A program made the translations under genes and the position numbers. From assembly GCA_040219935.1 (NCBI GenBank), contig JAVJUA010000092.1, positions 26,366-90,365 on the forward strand: a stretch of 64,000 nt of DNA, written 5' to 3'. The DNA is from UBA7803 sp040219935. Lineage in GTDB: Bacteria; Pseudomonadota; Gammaproteobacteria; Pseudomonadales; Azotimanducaceae. Positions 8,271 to 16,534 of this stretch are shown here, one piece after another. Each line of letters opens with the position of its first letter. Position 1 is the first letter of the stretch. The notes beneath the pieces are model-generated. The model searched no databases, was not told the DNA's origin, and saw only the letters and a program-made list of their open reading frames with translations.

Positions 8271-9002
8271 ATGGAATCGGATCTGCTCACCTTCGTGCTG
8301 GTGGGCTTCGCCGCCCAGCTCATCGACGGCGCTCTGGGCATGGCTTACGGCATCACGGCCACCAGCCTGCTGCTGTCCACCGGCGTCCCGCCGGCGGCGG
8401 CCAGCGCCACCGTGCACGTGGCCGAGTGCTTCACCAGCGGCGTCTCCGCCGTCTCCCACCACGCCTTCGGCAACATCGACCGGGACCTGGTGCGCCGGCT
8501 GGTGCTGCCCGCCGTGGTCGGCGCCGTGCTGGGCGCCTACGTGCTGACCAGCGTGCCCGCCGACGCCATGCGACCCATCATCGCCGTCTACCTGCTGCTC
8601 ATGGGCGTGGTGATCATCGTCAAGGCGTTCCGCGGCTTTCCGCCGCGCTCGGTGACCCGCCACCTGGCCCCGCTCGGCCTGGTGGGTGGCTTCGTGGATG
8701 CCGCCGGCGGCGGCGGCTGGGGCCCCATCGTCGCCTCCAACCTGCTGGCCCGTGGCGCCGCGATACGCACCACGGTGGGCAGCGTGATCGCGGTGGAGTT
8801 CTTCGTCACCACCGCCGCGTCGGTGGCCTTCATCGTCATGCTGGGCACCATCTTCTGGGAGATCGTGCTGGGCCTCGCCCTGGGCGGGCTGGTGGCCGCC
8901 CCCCTGGGCGCCTGGCTGGCCAGCCGGCTGCCGGCCCGCCCCTTTCTGGTGGTGGTGGGGCTGCTGATCATCGGCCTGTCGCTGCGCAACCTGCTCGTCT
9001 GA
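8271..9002 (+). CDS. TauE/SafE-family (TSUP) permease
   Basis: A 243-aa membrane protein with about eight hydrophobic segments. Its two halves share the TSUP pattern: GFAAQLIDGALGMAYG near the start and GLVGGFVDAAGGGGWGP in the middle. Family members export or import sulfite, sulfoacetate or related organic anions across the inner membrane; the substrate here is unknown. ATG 8271 has GGAG about 9 nt upstream, and a GTG at 8268 immediately before it is an alternative. The following aminotransferase gene starts 86 bp downstream on the same strand. If they are co-transcribed, a C2 or sulfonate-linked metabolism could be imagined, but that is inference only. Confidence 0.88.
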   Translation: MESDLLTFVLVGFAAQLIDGALGMAYGITATSLLLSTGVPPAAASATVHVAECFTSGVSAVSHHAFGNIDRDLVRRLVLPAVVGAVLGAYVLTSVPADAMRPIIAVYLLLMGVVIIVKAFRGFPPRSVTRHLAPLGLVGGFVDAAGGGGWGPIVASNLLARGAAIRTTVGSVIAVEFFVTTAASVAFIVMLGTIFWEIVLGLALGGLVAAPLGAWLASRLPARPFLVVVGLLIIGLSLRNLLV

Positions 9003-9088
9003 CCGGCCCCGGCCGGTTGTGCGGCAGGTTGTGCGCCCGGAGCGGATTCCCGACAATCCGCGCCTTGCCCGCTCAACCGGAGAATGCC

Positions 9089-10222
9089 ATGCCCGGCCTG
9101 TTGCCCGACGTCGACCCCGACGGCCTGCTCGAGTACTCGGTGGTCTACACCGACCGCGCCCTGAACCACATGTCCCAGCGCTTTCAGCAGGTGATGCGCG
9201 ACATTTCCGGGATGCTGCTCGAGACCTACGCCGCCGACAGCGTGGCCGTGGTCCCCGGCAGCGGCACCTTCGCCATGGAGGCCGTGGCGCGCCAGTTCGC
9301 CACCGGCGCCCGCTGCCTGGTGATCCGCAACGGCTGGTTCAGCTACCGCTGGAGCCAGATCTTCGCCATGGGCTCGATTCCGGCGGCGGAAACGGTGCTG
9401 AAGGCGCGTCCCCAGCACGCCGGGCCCGAGGCGCCGTTCGCGCCCGCCCCCATCGACGAGGTGGTGGACGTCATCGGCCGCGAGAAGCCCGACCTGGTAT
9501 TCGCTCCGCATGTGGAGACCTCCGCCGGCATGCGCCTGCCGGACGACTACCTGAAGGCGGTGGCCGACGCCGTGCACGCCCACGGCGGCCTGTTCGTGCT
9601 GGACTGCATCGCCTCGGGCACGCTGTGGGTCGACATGGCCGCCACCGGCGTCGACGTGCTGGTGAGCGCCCCGCAGAAGGGCTGGTCGGGCTCGCCGTGC
9701 GCCGGCCTGGTGATGCTCTCCCCGGCCGCTGCCGAACGCCTGACGCACACCACCAGCACCAGCTTCGCCTGCGACCTGAGAAAATGGCGCGACATCATGC
9801 GCGCCTATGAGGACGGCGGTCACGCCTACCATGCCACCATGCCCACCGACGGGCTGCGGGTGATGTGCGACGTCATGGCGGAAACCCTGGCGTTCGGCAA
9901 GGACCGTGCCCACCAGGCCCTCACCGAGCTGGGCGGCCGGGTGCGCGGGCTGCTGGAGCAGCAGGGCTTCGCCAGCGTCGCCGCGCCCGGCTTCCAGGCG
10001 CCGGGCGTGGTGGTGAGCTACACCGGCGACGACGCGCTGCGCACCGGTCAGGCGTTTGCCGCCCAGGGGCTGCAGATCGCCGCCGGAGTGCCGCTGCAGT
10101 GCGACGAGCCGGCCGACTTCAAGACGTTCCGCATCGGCCTGTTCGGGCTCGACAAGATCCAGGACGTGGACCGCACCGTGCGCACCTTCGGCGCGGCGCT
10201 GGAGGCGGTGACCGCGCGCTGA
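9089..10222 (+). CDS. Class V aminotransferase (alanine-glyoxylate-type)
   Basis: A 377-aa PLP enzyme. Conserved elements are VVPGSGTFAMEA (phosphate-binding loop), HVETSAGM, the aspartate of LFVLDCIASG that pairs with the pyridine nitrogen, and the Schiff-base lysine in VSAPQKGWSG (Lys197). The C terminus carries the FRIGLFG signature that binds the substrate carboxylate. The closest functional classes are serine/alanine-glyoxylate aminotransferases, 2-aminoethylphosphonate-pyruvate transaminases and related enzymes; sequence reading alone does not separate them. ATG 9089 follows GGAGA at 9079. Reading the frame further upstream gives only an Arg/Pro-rich shadow of the TSUP gene. Confidence 0.85.
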   Translation: MPGLLPDVDPDGLLEYSVVYTDRALNHMSQRFQQVMRDISGMLLETYAADSVAVVPGSGTFAMEAVARQFATGARCLVIRNGWFSYRWSQIFAMGSIPAAETVLKARPQHAGPEAPFAPAPIDEVVDVIGREKPDLVFAPHVETSAGMRLPDDYLKAVADAVHAHGGLFVLDCIASGTLWVDMAATGVDVLVSAPQKGWSGSPCAGLVMLSPAAAERLTHTTSTSFACDLRKWRDIMRAYEDGGHAYHATMPTDGLRVMCDVMAETLAFGKDRAHQALTELGGRVRGLLEQQGFASVAAPGFQAPGVVVSYTGDDALRTGQAFAAQGLQIAAGVPLQCDEPADFKTFRIGLFGLDKIQDVDRTVRTFGAALEAVTAR

Positions 10223-10232
10223 GCCGACCCGC

Positions 10233-10955
10233 TCAGTGGCCGTACTGATCCAGGTTGCGCAGCATGTAGGCCGCGCCGTGGGGACCGTTCAGCACGGCGT
10301 TCTCGCCGTACAGCCGCTCCTTCTGGCCGCGGAACAGCGCGCGGTTGGCGCCCAGCGGCGCCAGCTCCGCCGCCCGCCGCCGCGCCGTATCCTGCACGTC
10401 ATCGGCGCCGGCGGTGGCCTGGACGATGCCGGCGGCCAGCGCGTCGGGACCGGTCCAGCGCCGGGCGAGCTGCACGGTCTCGAAGAATACGTTCATGGGC
10501 AGCTTGTGGCGGAACAGGGCGAGCTCCGGCTCCGGGATCGCCATGCCGAGCTGCATCTCGTTGGCGCAGATGAAGCCGCGGTCGGCCCGCATCACCCGCA
10601 CGTCGTGACAGAGCGCCAGCATGAAGCCGGCGCCGAAAGCGTGGCCGTTGACCGCCGCCACGGTCGGGATCGGAAAGGTGATGAGGCGCGCCATCAGCTT
10701 CATGAACAGGTCGCCGAACGGGCCGCGATCGCCGCCTTCGGGATGGGCGGCCGGATCGCGCACCCAGTCGAGGTCGAGACCGTTGGAGAAGAACTTCTCA
10801 CTGGCCGACGTGGTGACCAGAGCAGCGGCGCCCTCGGAGGCTTCCACCTCGTCCAGCACGGCGGCGAACGCGTGCACGAAGGTGGTGTTCCAGCGGTTCT
10901 CGCCGGCAGTCATGGTGAGGGTGAAGACGTCGCCGTCCCGGGTGAGGTCGATCAT
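10233..10955 (-). CDS. Enoyl-CoA hydratase/isomerase family protein
   Basis: A 240-aa crotonase-fold protein. The oxyanion hole motifs are present (KFFSNGLDLDW and AAVNGHAFGAGFMLALCHD). At the usual hydratase glutamate positions the helix reads CANEMQLGMAIPEPELALFR, where the Glu after PEP could act; this pattern resembles delta3,delta2-enoyl-CoA isomerases (ECI) more than classical hydratases. It is likely a beta-oxidation accessory enzyme handling misplaced double bonds. The start at ATG 10955 matches the conserved MIDLTRDGDVFTLTM opening; longer N-terminal readings are not family-like. It is convergent with the aminotransferase (10 bp between stops) and divergent from the GNAT gene. Confidence 0.85.
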   Translation of the reverse strand: MIDLTRDGDVFTLTMTAGENRWNTTFVHAFAAVLDEVEASEGAAALVTTSASEKFFSNGLDLDWVRDPAAHPEGGDRGPFGDLFMKLMARLITFPIPTVAAVNGHAFGAGFMLALCHDVRVMRADRGFICANEMQLGMAIPEPELALFRHKLPMNVFFETVQLARRWTGPDALAAGIVQATAGADDVQDTARRRAAELAPLGANRALFRGQKERLYGENAVLNGPHGAAYMLRNLDQYGH

Positions 10956-11080
10956 GGGTGGATCCTGGCCGTTCTGGATATGTCCGGCAGTCTGCGGCGG
11001 TGCCGCCGGCGAATCAATCGGCGTACAGTGCCTGCCATGACCGAGCCGACGATGCACCACCACGACGCGGGAGCACGCTC

Positions 11081-11611
11081 GTGACCGACCTGACCCTGCG
11101 GGAAGCCGGCCCCGCCGACATCGACGCCCTGGTACGCCTCATCAATGCCGTCTACCGCGGCGATTCCAGCCGCCTCGGCTGGACCACGGAGGCCGACCTG
11201 CTCGACGGCCAGCGCACCGACGCGGGTGAGGTGGGGGAGCTGATCGAAGCCGCCGACTCGATGTTCCTGGTGACCGACGACGACGCCGGCCTGCTCGCCT
11301 GCGCCCACCTGGCACAGGACGGCGCCCGCGCCTGGTTCGGCATGTTCGCCGTACGTCCCGGCCACCAGGGTCAGGGCCTGGGGCGCCGTTTCCTCGAGGC
11401 GGCGGAGCAGCGGGTTCGCGTGCGCTGGGGCGTGACCCACATGCGCATGAGCGTGATCAGCCTGCGCCGCGAGCTGATCGACTACTACGGCCGGCGCGGC
11501 TACGCGCCCACGGGCGAGACGCTGCCCTTCCCCACCGACCCGCGCTTCGGCATCCCGAAGGTGGCTCACCTCGAGTTCGTCGTGCTCGAAAAGCCGCTGA
11601 CACGCCCATGA
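11081..11611 (+). CDS. GNAT-family N-acetyltransferase
   Basis: A 176-aa protein with the GNAT layout: LREAGPADIDALVRLIN opening, the beta-bulge FGMFAVRPGHQGQGLGRRFL (acetyl-CoA pyrophosphate loop, Q-G-Q-G-L-G) and a C-terminal YYGRRGYAPTGE block. The acceptor is unknown. GTG 11081 has CGGGAG 8 nt upstream and is preferred over earlier in-frame codons that have no ribosome site. The end overlaps the start of the cinA-like gene by 4 nt (ATGA), suggesting coupled translation. Confidence 0.82.
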   Translation: MTDLTLREAGPADIDALVRLINAVYRGDSSRLGWTTEADLLDGQRTDAGEVGELIEAADSMFLVTDDDAGLLACAHLAQDGARAWFGMFAVRPGHQGQGLGRRFLEAAEQRVRVRWGVTHMRMSVISLRRELIDYYGRRGYAPTGETLPFPTDPRFGIPKVAHLEFVVLEKPLTRP

Positions 11612-12108
11612 CGGGCATCCTGATAACCGATCAGGTCGGCCGCGTCGCGGCGTTGCTGAAGGCGCGCGGCGAAACCGTGGCCGTGGCCGAGTCCTCCACG
11701 GGTGGCCTGATCGCCGCCTCGCTGCTGGCCGTGCCCAGGGCATCGGCCTACTTCCTGGGCGGCAGCGTGGTGTACACCCTGGCGTCGCGGCGCGCGCTGC
11801 TCGAGATTACGGCCGCCGACGTGGCCGGCCTCGAGCCTCTCACCGAAGCCATGGCCGAACGCTTCGCTGCCCGTGCCCGCGCCCAGCTCGACGCCACCTG
11901 GGGGCTGGCCGAGCTGGGTGCCGCCGGCCCCACCGGCACACCCTACGGCCACGCCCCCGGCATCAGCGTCATCGCCGTCACCGGCCCGGTGACGCTGACC
12001 ACCACGCTCGAGACCGGCAGCCCCGACCGCGAGGCCAACATGTGGCGGTTCGCTGCCGGCGCCATCGACCTGCTGGCGCGGGCGCTGCAGGCGCACAACC
12101 CCGGCTGA
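11608..12108 (+). CDS. CinA-family protein (nicotinamide-nucleotide amidase-like)
   Basis: A 166-aa stand-alone CinA C-terminal domain protein. The family motif VAVAESSTGGLIAASLLAVP is intact, as are GGSVVYT and the late GISVIAVTGP segment. E. coli PncC-type relatives deamidate nicotinamide mononucleotide, recycling the pyridine nucleotide. The usual GPxG and RxxY surroundings are recognisable but somewhat altered (GAAGPTGTPYGHAPG), so activity is inferred. It starts with ATGA overlap on the GNAT gene; coupling with an acetyltransferase has no obvious metabolic meaning. Confidence 0.8.
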   Translation: MTGILITDQVGRVAALLKARGETVAVAESSTGGLIAASLLAVPRASAYFLGGSVVYTLASRRALLEITAADVAGLEPLTEAMAERFAARARAQLDATWGLAELGAAGPTGTPYGHAPGISVIAVTGPVTLTTTLETGSPDREANMWRFAAGAIDLLARALQAHNPG

Positions 12109-12153
12109 TTCGATGCTAGGCTGCCGGGCACGCTCAGACCGACGTCACTTGCC

Positions 12154-13620
12154 ATGCCTGCAGCCTCGAACACCGGCAGCGTCCGCCTCGCCGACCAGCA
12201 ATCCGCTTCGACCATCCTGCACCGCATCCTCGCGGAGGCGGTGACGGCGTTTCCGGCGGCGCTGTCGAAGGCCGCCCTGCCGGAGGATCCGCAGGCCTTC
12301 CGGAACCGCTACGCCGACGTGCTGCCGCGCTTCGAGGCCGCGCGCCTGGCGAGCCGCGAGCGGACGGCGATCGCCAGAGCGATGGCGGCCGCCAGCCGGC
12401 GCAGCCTGGAGTGGGCGGGTCCGGCTGGAGTCGTGCCGCTGACGCACGCACTGGAGACTGCCGCAACGCCGCTGCCGCTCGCGCAGCTCGAGCCCGGCGC
12501 CGATCCGGGCTGGGCGCCACAACTGACCTACCGGGGCGAACGCTGGTCGGCGCCGCAGATCCCGGCGCTCGCCGAGCGGCTGGTGACGCGCAACGTGATC
12601 ACGCCGGCAGCCGCAGACGCACTCACCTGGCTCGCCGAGCAGCAACTCCAGCAGGGCAACCTCACCCTGGCGGGACGCAGGATCGTCATGCTGGGCGCCA
12701 ACGCCGAGATGGCGCCGACGCGCGCCTGGCTGGAAGCCGGCGCCGAGGTGCTGTGGCTGGACGTGGTGCCGCCGCCCGCGGACTGGCTCGCGTCGTTCCG
12801 CCCGGCGGGACGACTCTGCTGGCCGCGGCAGGGCGGCGCCGACCTGCTGACCGCGCCGCACTCGATTCTGGCGACCATTGTCGAGTTTGCCGACGGCCGG
12901 CCGGTGGACCTCGGCCTGTACGCCTACGCGCCGGGCCAGGCGCGGGAGATGCGGCTCACGGGGGCCATGAACGCCATCGTCGACGCGCTGCCCCGAGCGC
13001 TGATCGCCAGCGTCACGCTGCTGGTCTCCCCCACCACGCCGACGGCGCTCACCCCTGACGATCAGCAGCGGGTGGCCCGACGCCGGCAGTCCCGGCCGGC
13101 CTGGGAGGCGATGCTGGCCGCCGCCGGGCTGCTGGGCCGGGGCGGCGGCTACGAAGCCGTGGGCGACGCCGCCGCCACGCGCACCGTGGTGTCCATCCAA
13201 GGCGCCAGCTACCAGGCCGCTCAGTACCTCGGCAAGATCATGACCGCCGAATGCTGGGCCACACATGGCGCACCCGATGAGGATGCGCCGCAGCCGCTGC
13301 GGGTATCGGCCAACAGCGCGGCCATCACCCGCACCCGCTCTCTGAACCACCCCGTGTTCGCGGCCGCCTTCGGCGGCGCCGGCGCCTTCGGTGTGGAGTC
13401 GTTCACGCCGCGCCAGTCACGAACGGTGAACGGGCTGCTGGCGGTGCGGGACTGGCTGCACCCGCAGGCGCCCGTCCCGGGGGCCGTGCGCGTGCATGGT
13501 GGGCTGCATACCCTGCCCTACCCGCTGGAGCCTGCGCTGCGCGTCGCCGCCGCGTTCGGCTTCGCGCGGTCGCCGCGGCTGCTGCGGGGGTTGCTCAGGA
13601 CCAGCGATCGAAGCGCATGA
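12154..13620 (+). CDS. Uncharacterised protein with a Rossmann-like segment
   Basis: A 488-aa protein I do not recognise. The first about 190 residues are helical. At about 180-205 there is a nucleotide-binding-like strand-turn-helix, RRIVMLGANAEMAP then LEAGAEVLWLDV, resembling the first beta-alpha-beta of a Rossmann fold with an acidic end to strand 2, as in NAD(H) users. The segment IVEFADGRPVDLGLYAY follows. The C-terminal 150 residues contain SYQAAQYLGKIMTAECW and a GGAGAFGVESF block. There is no signal peptide and no membrane helix. The last 26 bp overlap the convergent nitroreductase gene. ATG 12154 is taken as start. A role in oxidation or reduction is only a suggestion. Confidence 0.75.
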   Translation: MPAASNTGSVRLADQQSASTILHRILAEAVTAFPAALSKAALPEDPQAFRNRYADVLPRFEAARLASRERTAIARAMAAASRRSLEWAGPAGVVPLTHALETAATPLPLAQLEPGADPGWAPQLTYRGERWSAPQIPALAERLVTRNVITPAAADALTWLAEQQLQQGNLTLAGRRIVMLGANAEMAPTRAWLEAGAEVLWLDVVPPPADWLASFRPAGRLCWPRQGGADLLTAPHSILATIVEFADGRPVDLGLYAYAPGQAREMRLTGAMNAIVDALPRALIASVTLLVSPTTPTALTPDDQQRVARRRQSRPAWEAMLAAAGLLGRGGGYEAVGDAAATRTVVSIQGASYQAAQYLGKIMTAECWATHGAPDEDAPQPLRVSANSAAITRTRSLNHPVFAAAFGGAGAFGVESFTPRQSRTVNGLLAVRDWLHPQAPVPGAVRVHGGLHTLPYPLEPALRVAAAFGFARSPRLLRGLLRTSDRSA

Positions 13621-14206
13621 TCTCCTCGACTGGCTTGCGCCGCACCGGGCCGAACTTGCCGCTCGGATAGCCCACGGGAATCAGGCACAGCGCTGCAAAC
13701 GTCTCAGGCAGGTTCAACACCTCGCGGACGGCATCCTGGTCGCGCAGCGCCAGCGTCGTCGGCGCCGCACCGAGCCCGAGCGAGCGGGCGGTGAGCAGCA
13801 GGTTCTGGATGCCCGGCCACACCGAGCCGGCCTGGCGATAGATGCCGAGCCCGTCCACCCGCTCACCGTAGTCGAGGCAGGCGACGATCAGCGCCGGAAT
13901 CTCGTGCATGTGCTCCATCTGCCAGACCACGGCCTTGAGCATGCGCGCCTGAGCGTCGCTGGCCGGGTTCTCGAGGCTGGGCCTGATGTACGGCTCGGCG
14001 AACTGCCGGTTCAGCTCGGCCAGCCTGCGCTTCTGCCCGGCATCACGAACCACCACCCATCGCGCCCGCTGGGCGTTGGAGCCGGATGGCGCCTGGTTCG
14101 CCGCGTCGATCAGCTTGATCAAGAGCGCCTCCGGCACCTCGCGGAACTCCAGCTTGCGCATGGCGCGGCAGTTGTAGATGGCTTCAGAGAGCGGCATGTC
14201 AGGCAT
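13595..14206 (-). CDS. Nitroreductase-family flavoprotein
   Basis: A 203-aa FMN-dependent oxidoreductase. It has the N-terminal R-A-M-R-K-L signature of nitroreductases (AIYNCRAMRKLEFREVP), the AANQAPSGSNAQRARWV FMN loop and the C-terminal GLGAAPTT and PVGYPSGKFGPVRRKPVEE blocks. It probably reduces nitro, quinone or enone substrates with NAD(P)H. The start at ATG 14206 is well fixed by a textbook AAGGAGGT on the minus strand at 14213-14220. The gene follows the P450 with 14 bp between stop and start, so the two form an operon and the nitroreductase may process the P450's product or pathway intermediate. Confidence 0.87.
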   Translation of the reverse strand: MPDMPLSEAIYNCRAMRKLEFREVPEALLIKLIDAANQAPSGSNAQRARWVVVRDAGQKRRLAELNRQFAEPYIRPSLENPASDAQARMLKAVVWQMEHMHEIPALIVACLDYGERVDGLGIYRQAGSVWPGIQNLLLTARSLGLGAAPTTLALRDQDAVREVLNLPETFAALCLIPVGYPSGKFGPVRRKPVEEIMRFDRWS

Positions 14207-14220
14207 GGATGGACCTCCTT

Positions 14221-15447
14221 CTAGACCTCGACCTCGAGCTTCTCGATGCCGCGGAAGAACGGCAGCGCCCGCCAGGTGAGCGCCTGATCCGGAAGCTTCA
14301 TGTTCGGGTAGCGCTCGAACAGCTTGCGGTATACGCGCCGGGCTTCGATGCGCGCCAGCGGCGCGCCGATGCAGATGTGGGCGCCGCCGCCGAAGGAGAC
14401 GTGCGAGGGGCGCTTCACGGTGACGTCGAATACTTCGGGGTTGGCGAACTTCTCCGGATCACGGTTGGCAGCCGCCAGCGACATGAACACCGGCTGGCTC
14501 TTCTTCATGGGGCAGCCGGCGACCTCGCGATCCTCGGAGACGATGCGCGACGTGGCCTGCACCGGCGCCTCGTAACGCAGCACCTCCTCCACCGCCGTCT
14601 GGTCGAGCTTCGGATCGGCTTTGAAGGCCTTAAGCTGCTCGGGATGCGTGAGGAACAGCCACACGCCGTTGCCAATCAGATCGGTGGTGGTGAGGTTGCC
14701 GCCCACCAGCAGCGCCTGCAGGTTGATGCGCAGCTCGTTGTCGGAGAAGTCCCCGCCGGCGGCCTGGGCCTGCACCATGTCGCTGATCAGGTCTTCGCGC
14801 GGGTGCTCGCGGCGCTCGGCCATGAGCTCGGTGAAGTAGGCGTCGAGCTTGGCCGCGCTGTCCTCCATGAACGCGGTCTGCTCCGGGGTGCGCAGGGGGT
14901 TCAGGCCCAGGATCAGGCCCTCGGACCATTCCCGGAACTCCTTGAGACGGCTCTCGTCGACGCCGAGGATGTGGGCGATGACCAGGATCGGCACCGGCAC
15001 CGCGATGTGCTCCATCAGGTCGAAGCGTCCGGACGCCGGCGCGGCCTCGATGACGCCGTCGATCAGCGCCTCGATCTCGCCTCGCATGGTCTTGATGCGG
15101 CGGTAGAACGCCTCCATCAGCGGCCCGCGGTTGCGGGCATGATCGGGGTTGTCCATGAACAGGATGCTGGTGCGCGTGCCGTCCGGATCGTTGGGGTCGA
15201 GCAGCATGCGGGAGATCGAGCCCTCCTCAGCATTGCGCGGATGGCGAACGAACGTGCCGTCGTTCACGGTGGCGCGGATGTCGTCGTAGCGCGTCAGCAG
15301 CCAGGTCTTGATGGCTTCGTCGCGCAGCACCCGGCCGCGCTCGCGCAGGGCCTTCATGCGGGGGTGCGGGTTCTCCCGCGCTACGGGGTCGAAAGCGGAG
15401 ATCTCGAACAGGCTGGTGGCGGCGGGTTCCACTGTCTCGTCAGTCAT
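14221..15447 (-). CDS. Cytochrome P450
   Basis: A 408-aa soluble bacterial P450. Heme ligand loop FGGGAHICIGAPLAR (Cys359), ExxR in EEVLRYEAP, and PERF-like region DPEKFANPEVFDV are present. The I-helix reads LLVGGNLTTTDLIGNG, where the acidic residue usually preceding the Thr pair (GGxD/E-T-T) is Leu; the threonine is kept. It needs a ferredoxin and reductase not seen in this window. The start at ATG 15447 has GGAGAG 7 nt upstream; a TTG 6 bp earlier would sit on that site. It is co-directional with the nitroreductase. The substrate is unknown; the neighbourhood suggests a hydrophobic organic acid or terpenoid. Confidence 0.92.
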   Translation of the reverse strand: MTDETVEPAATSLFEISAFDPVARENPHPRMKALRERGRVLRDEAIKTWLLTRYDDIRATVNDGTFVRHPRNAEEGSISRMLLDPNDPDGTRTSILFMDNPDHARNRGPLMEAFYRRIKTMRGEIEALIDGVIEAAPASGRFDLMEHIAVPVPILVIAHILGVDESRLKEFREWSEGLILGLNPLRTPEQTAFMEDSAAKLDAYFTELMAERREHPREDLISDMVQAQAAGGDFSDNELRINLQALLVGGNLTTTDLIGNGVWLFLTHPEQLKAFKADPKLDQTAVEEVLRYEAPVQATSRIVSEDREVAGCPMKKSQPVFMSLAAANRDPEKFANPEVFDVTVKRPSHVSFGGGAHICIGAPLARIEARRVYRKLFERYPNMKLPDQALTWRALPFFRGIEKLEVEV

Positions 15448-15520
15448 CGTCAAGCTCTCCCGGCAACACGTGGGCCAGCGGCAACTATACGCCTCTAGGC
15501 ACCGATCCCCGAGCCCGGCT

Positions 15521-16492
15521 TCATCTGACCAGCACCAGCTTCCCCAGCACCCTGCCGGCGAGCTGGTCCTCGAACGCCTGCACGAACTGGGCGGCCGGAC
15601 GCTCGGTGATGGGCGCCGGCGTCAGCCTGCCGGAGGAAATCCAGTCGACCAGGGTCGCCGCCAGCGGGCCGTTGATGTGCGGGTTCTGCCGGGCATCACC
15701 GCCCCAATCCACCCCGACGATGGCGCAGCGCTTCAGCAGCGGCAGGTTCAGCGGGATCTTCGCGATGGTGCCGCTGGCGAACCCGACCACCAGAAACCGA
15801 CCGCCGGGTGAGAGTGAGCGCAACGCCGGTTCCGACGCGTCGCCGCCCACCGGGTCGTAGACCATGAGCAAAGGTCTCCCCGCCAGCGCGGTCTTCAGGT
15901 CATCGCGCCAGTGCTCGGCGGTGTAGTCCACGGTGGCGTGAGCGCCGGCTGCCAGGGCTGAACGCCGCTTGGCCTCCGTGGAGGCGGCGCCGATCACGTG
16001 GGCGCCCATGGCTCGGGCTACGGCGATCGCCGCGGAGCCCACGCCGCCGGCGGCGCCCAGCACCAGCACGGTCTCGCCGGGCTGGAGATTTCCGCAGTCT
16101 CGCAGGCCGTAGATCGCGGTCAGGTAGTTGATGAACAGACCGCCCGCCTGGGCGTCCGTCAGCGGTTCGGGGGTCGAGCAGCAACTGGCTTCATCGACGC
16201 ACACGAATTCGGACAGGGCGCCGCTGGCGCTGCCGAACACCCGGTCGCCAACCGCCAGACGTGAGCATTCCGCGCCCACCGTCTCGACGACGCCCGCGTA
16301 CTCACTGGCGGGACGGAATGGCAGCGGTGGTTTGACCTGGTACAGACCCTGGATCAGCAGGCCGTCCACGAAGCCGATGCCGGTCGCAGTGACGCGCACC
16401 AGGACCTGCCTGGGCCCCGGACGGGGCGTTGGCACGTCGATTTCCTTCAGCGAGGACGGCGGGCCGAACTGTTCGCATACGACGCTTCGCAT
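15521..16492 (-). CDS. Zinc-free MDR quinone oxidoreductase
   Basis: A 323-aa medium-chain dehydrogenase/reductase. The opening MRSVVCEQFGPPSSLK and the nucleotide-binding VLVLGAAGGVGSAAIAVARA (A-x-x-G-x-x-G) are those of NADPH:quinone oxidoreductase/enoyl reductase-type MDR proteins. The Cys/His set for catalytic or structural zinc is absent. It probably reduces a quinone or an alpha,beta-unsaturated carbonyl or CoA thioester. It is transcribed toward the P450 with a 73-bp gap. ATG 16492 is the family start. Confidence 0.88.
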   Translation of the reverse strand: MRSVVCEQFGPPSSLKEIDVPTPRPGPRQVLVRVTATGIGFVDGLLIQGLYQVKPPLPFRPASEYAGVVETVGAECSRLAVGDRVFGSASGALSEFVCVDEASCCSTPEPLTDAQAGGLFINYLTAIYGLRDCGNLQPGETVLVLGAAGGVGSAAIAVARAMGAHVIGAASTEAKRRSALAAGAHATVDYTAEHWRDDLKTALAGRPLLMVYDPVGGDASEPALRSLSPGGRFLVVGFASGTIAKIPLNLPLLKRCAIVGVDWGGDARQNPHINGPLAATLVDWISSGRLTPAPITERPAAQFVQAFEDQLAGRVLGKLVLVR

Positions 16493-16534
16493 GGTGGACT
16501 CCAGGAACCTGACCGGGTTGAGCAGAATGGCCGA

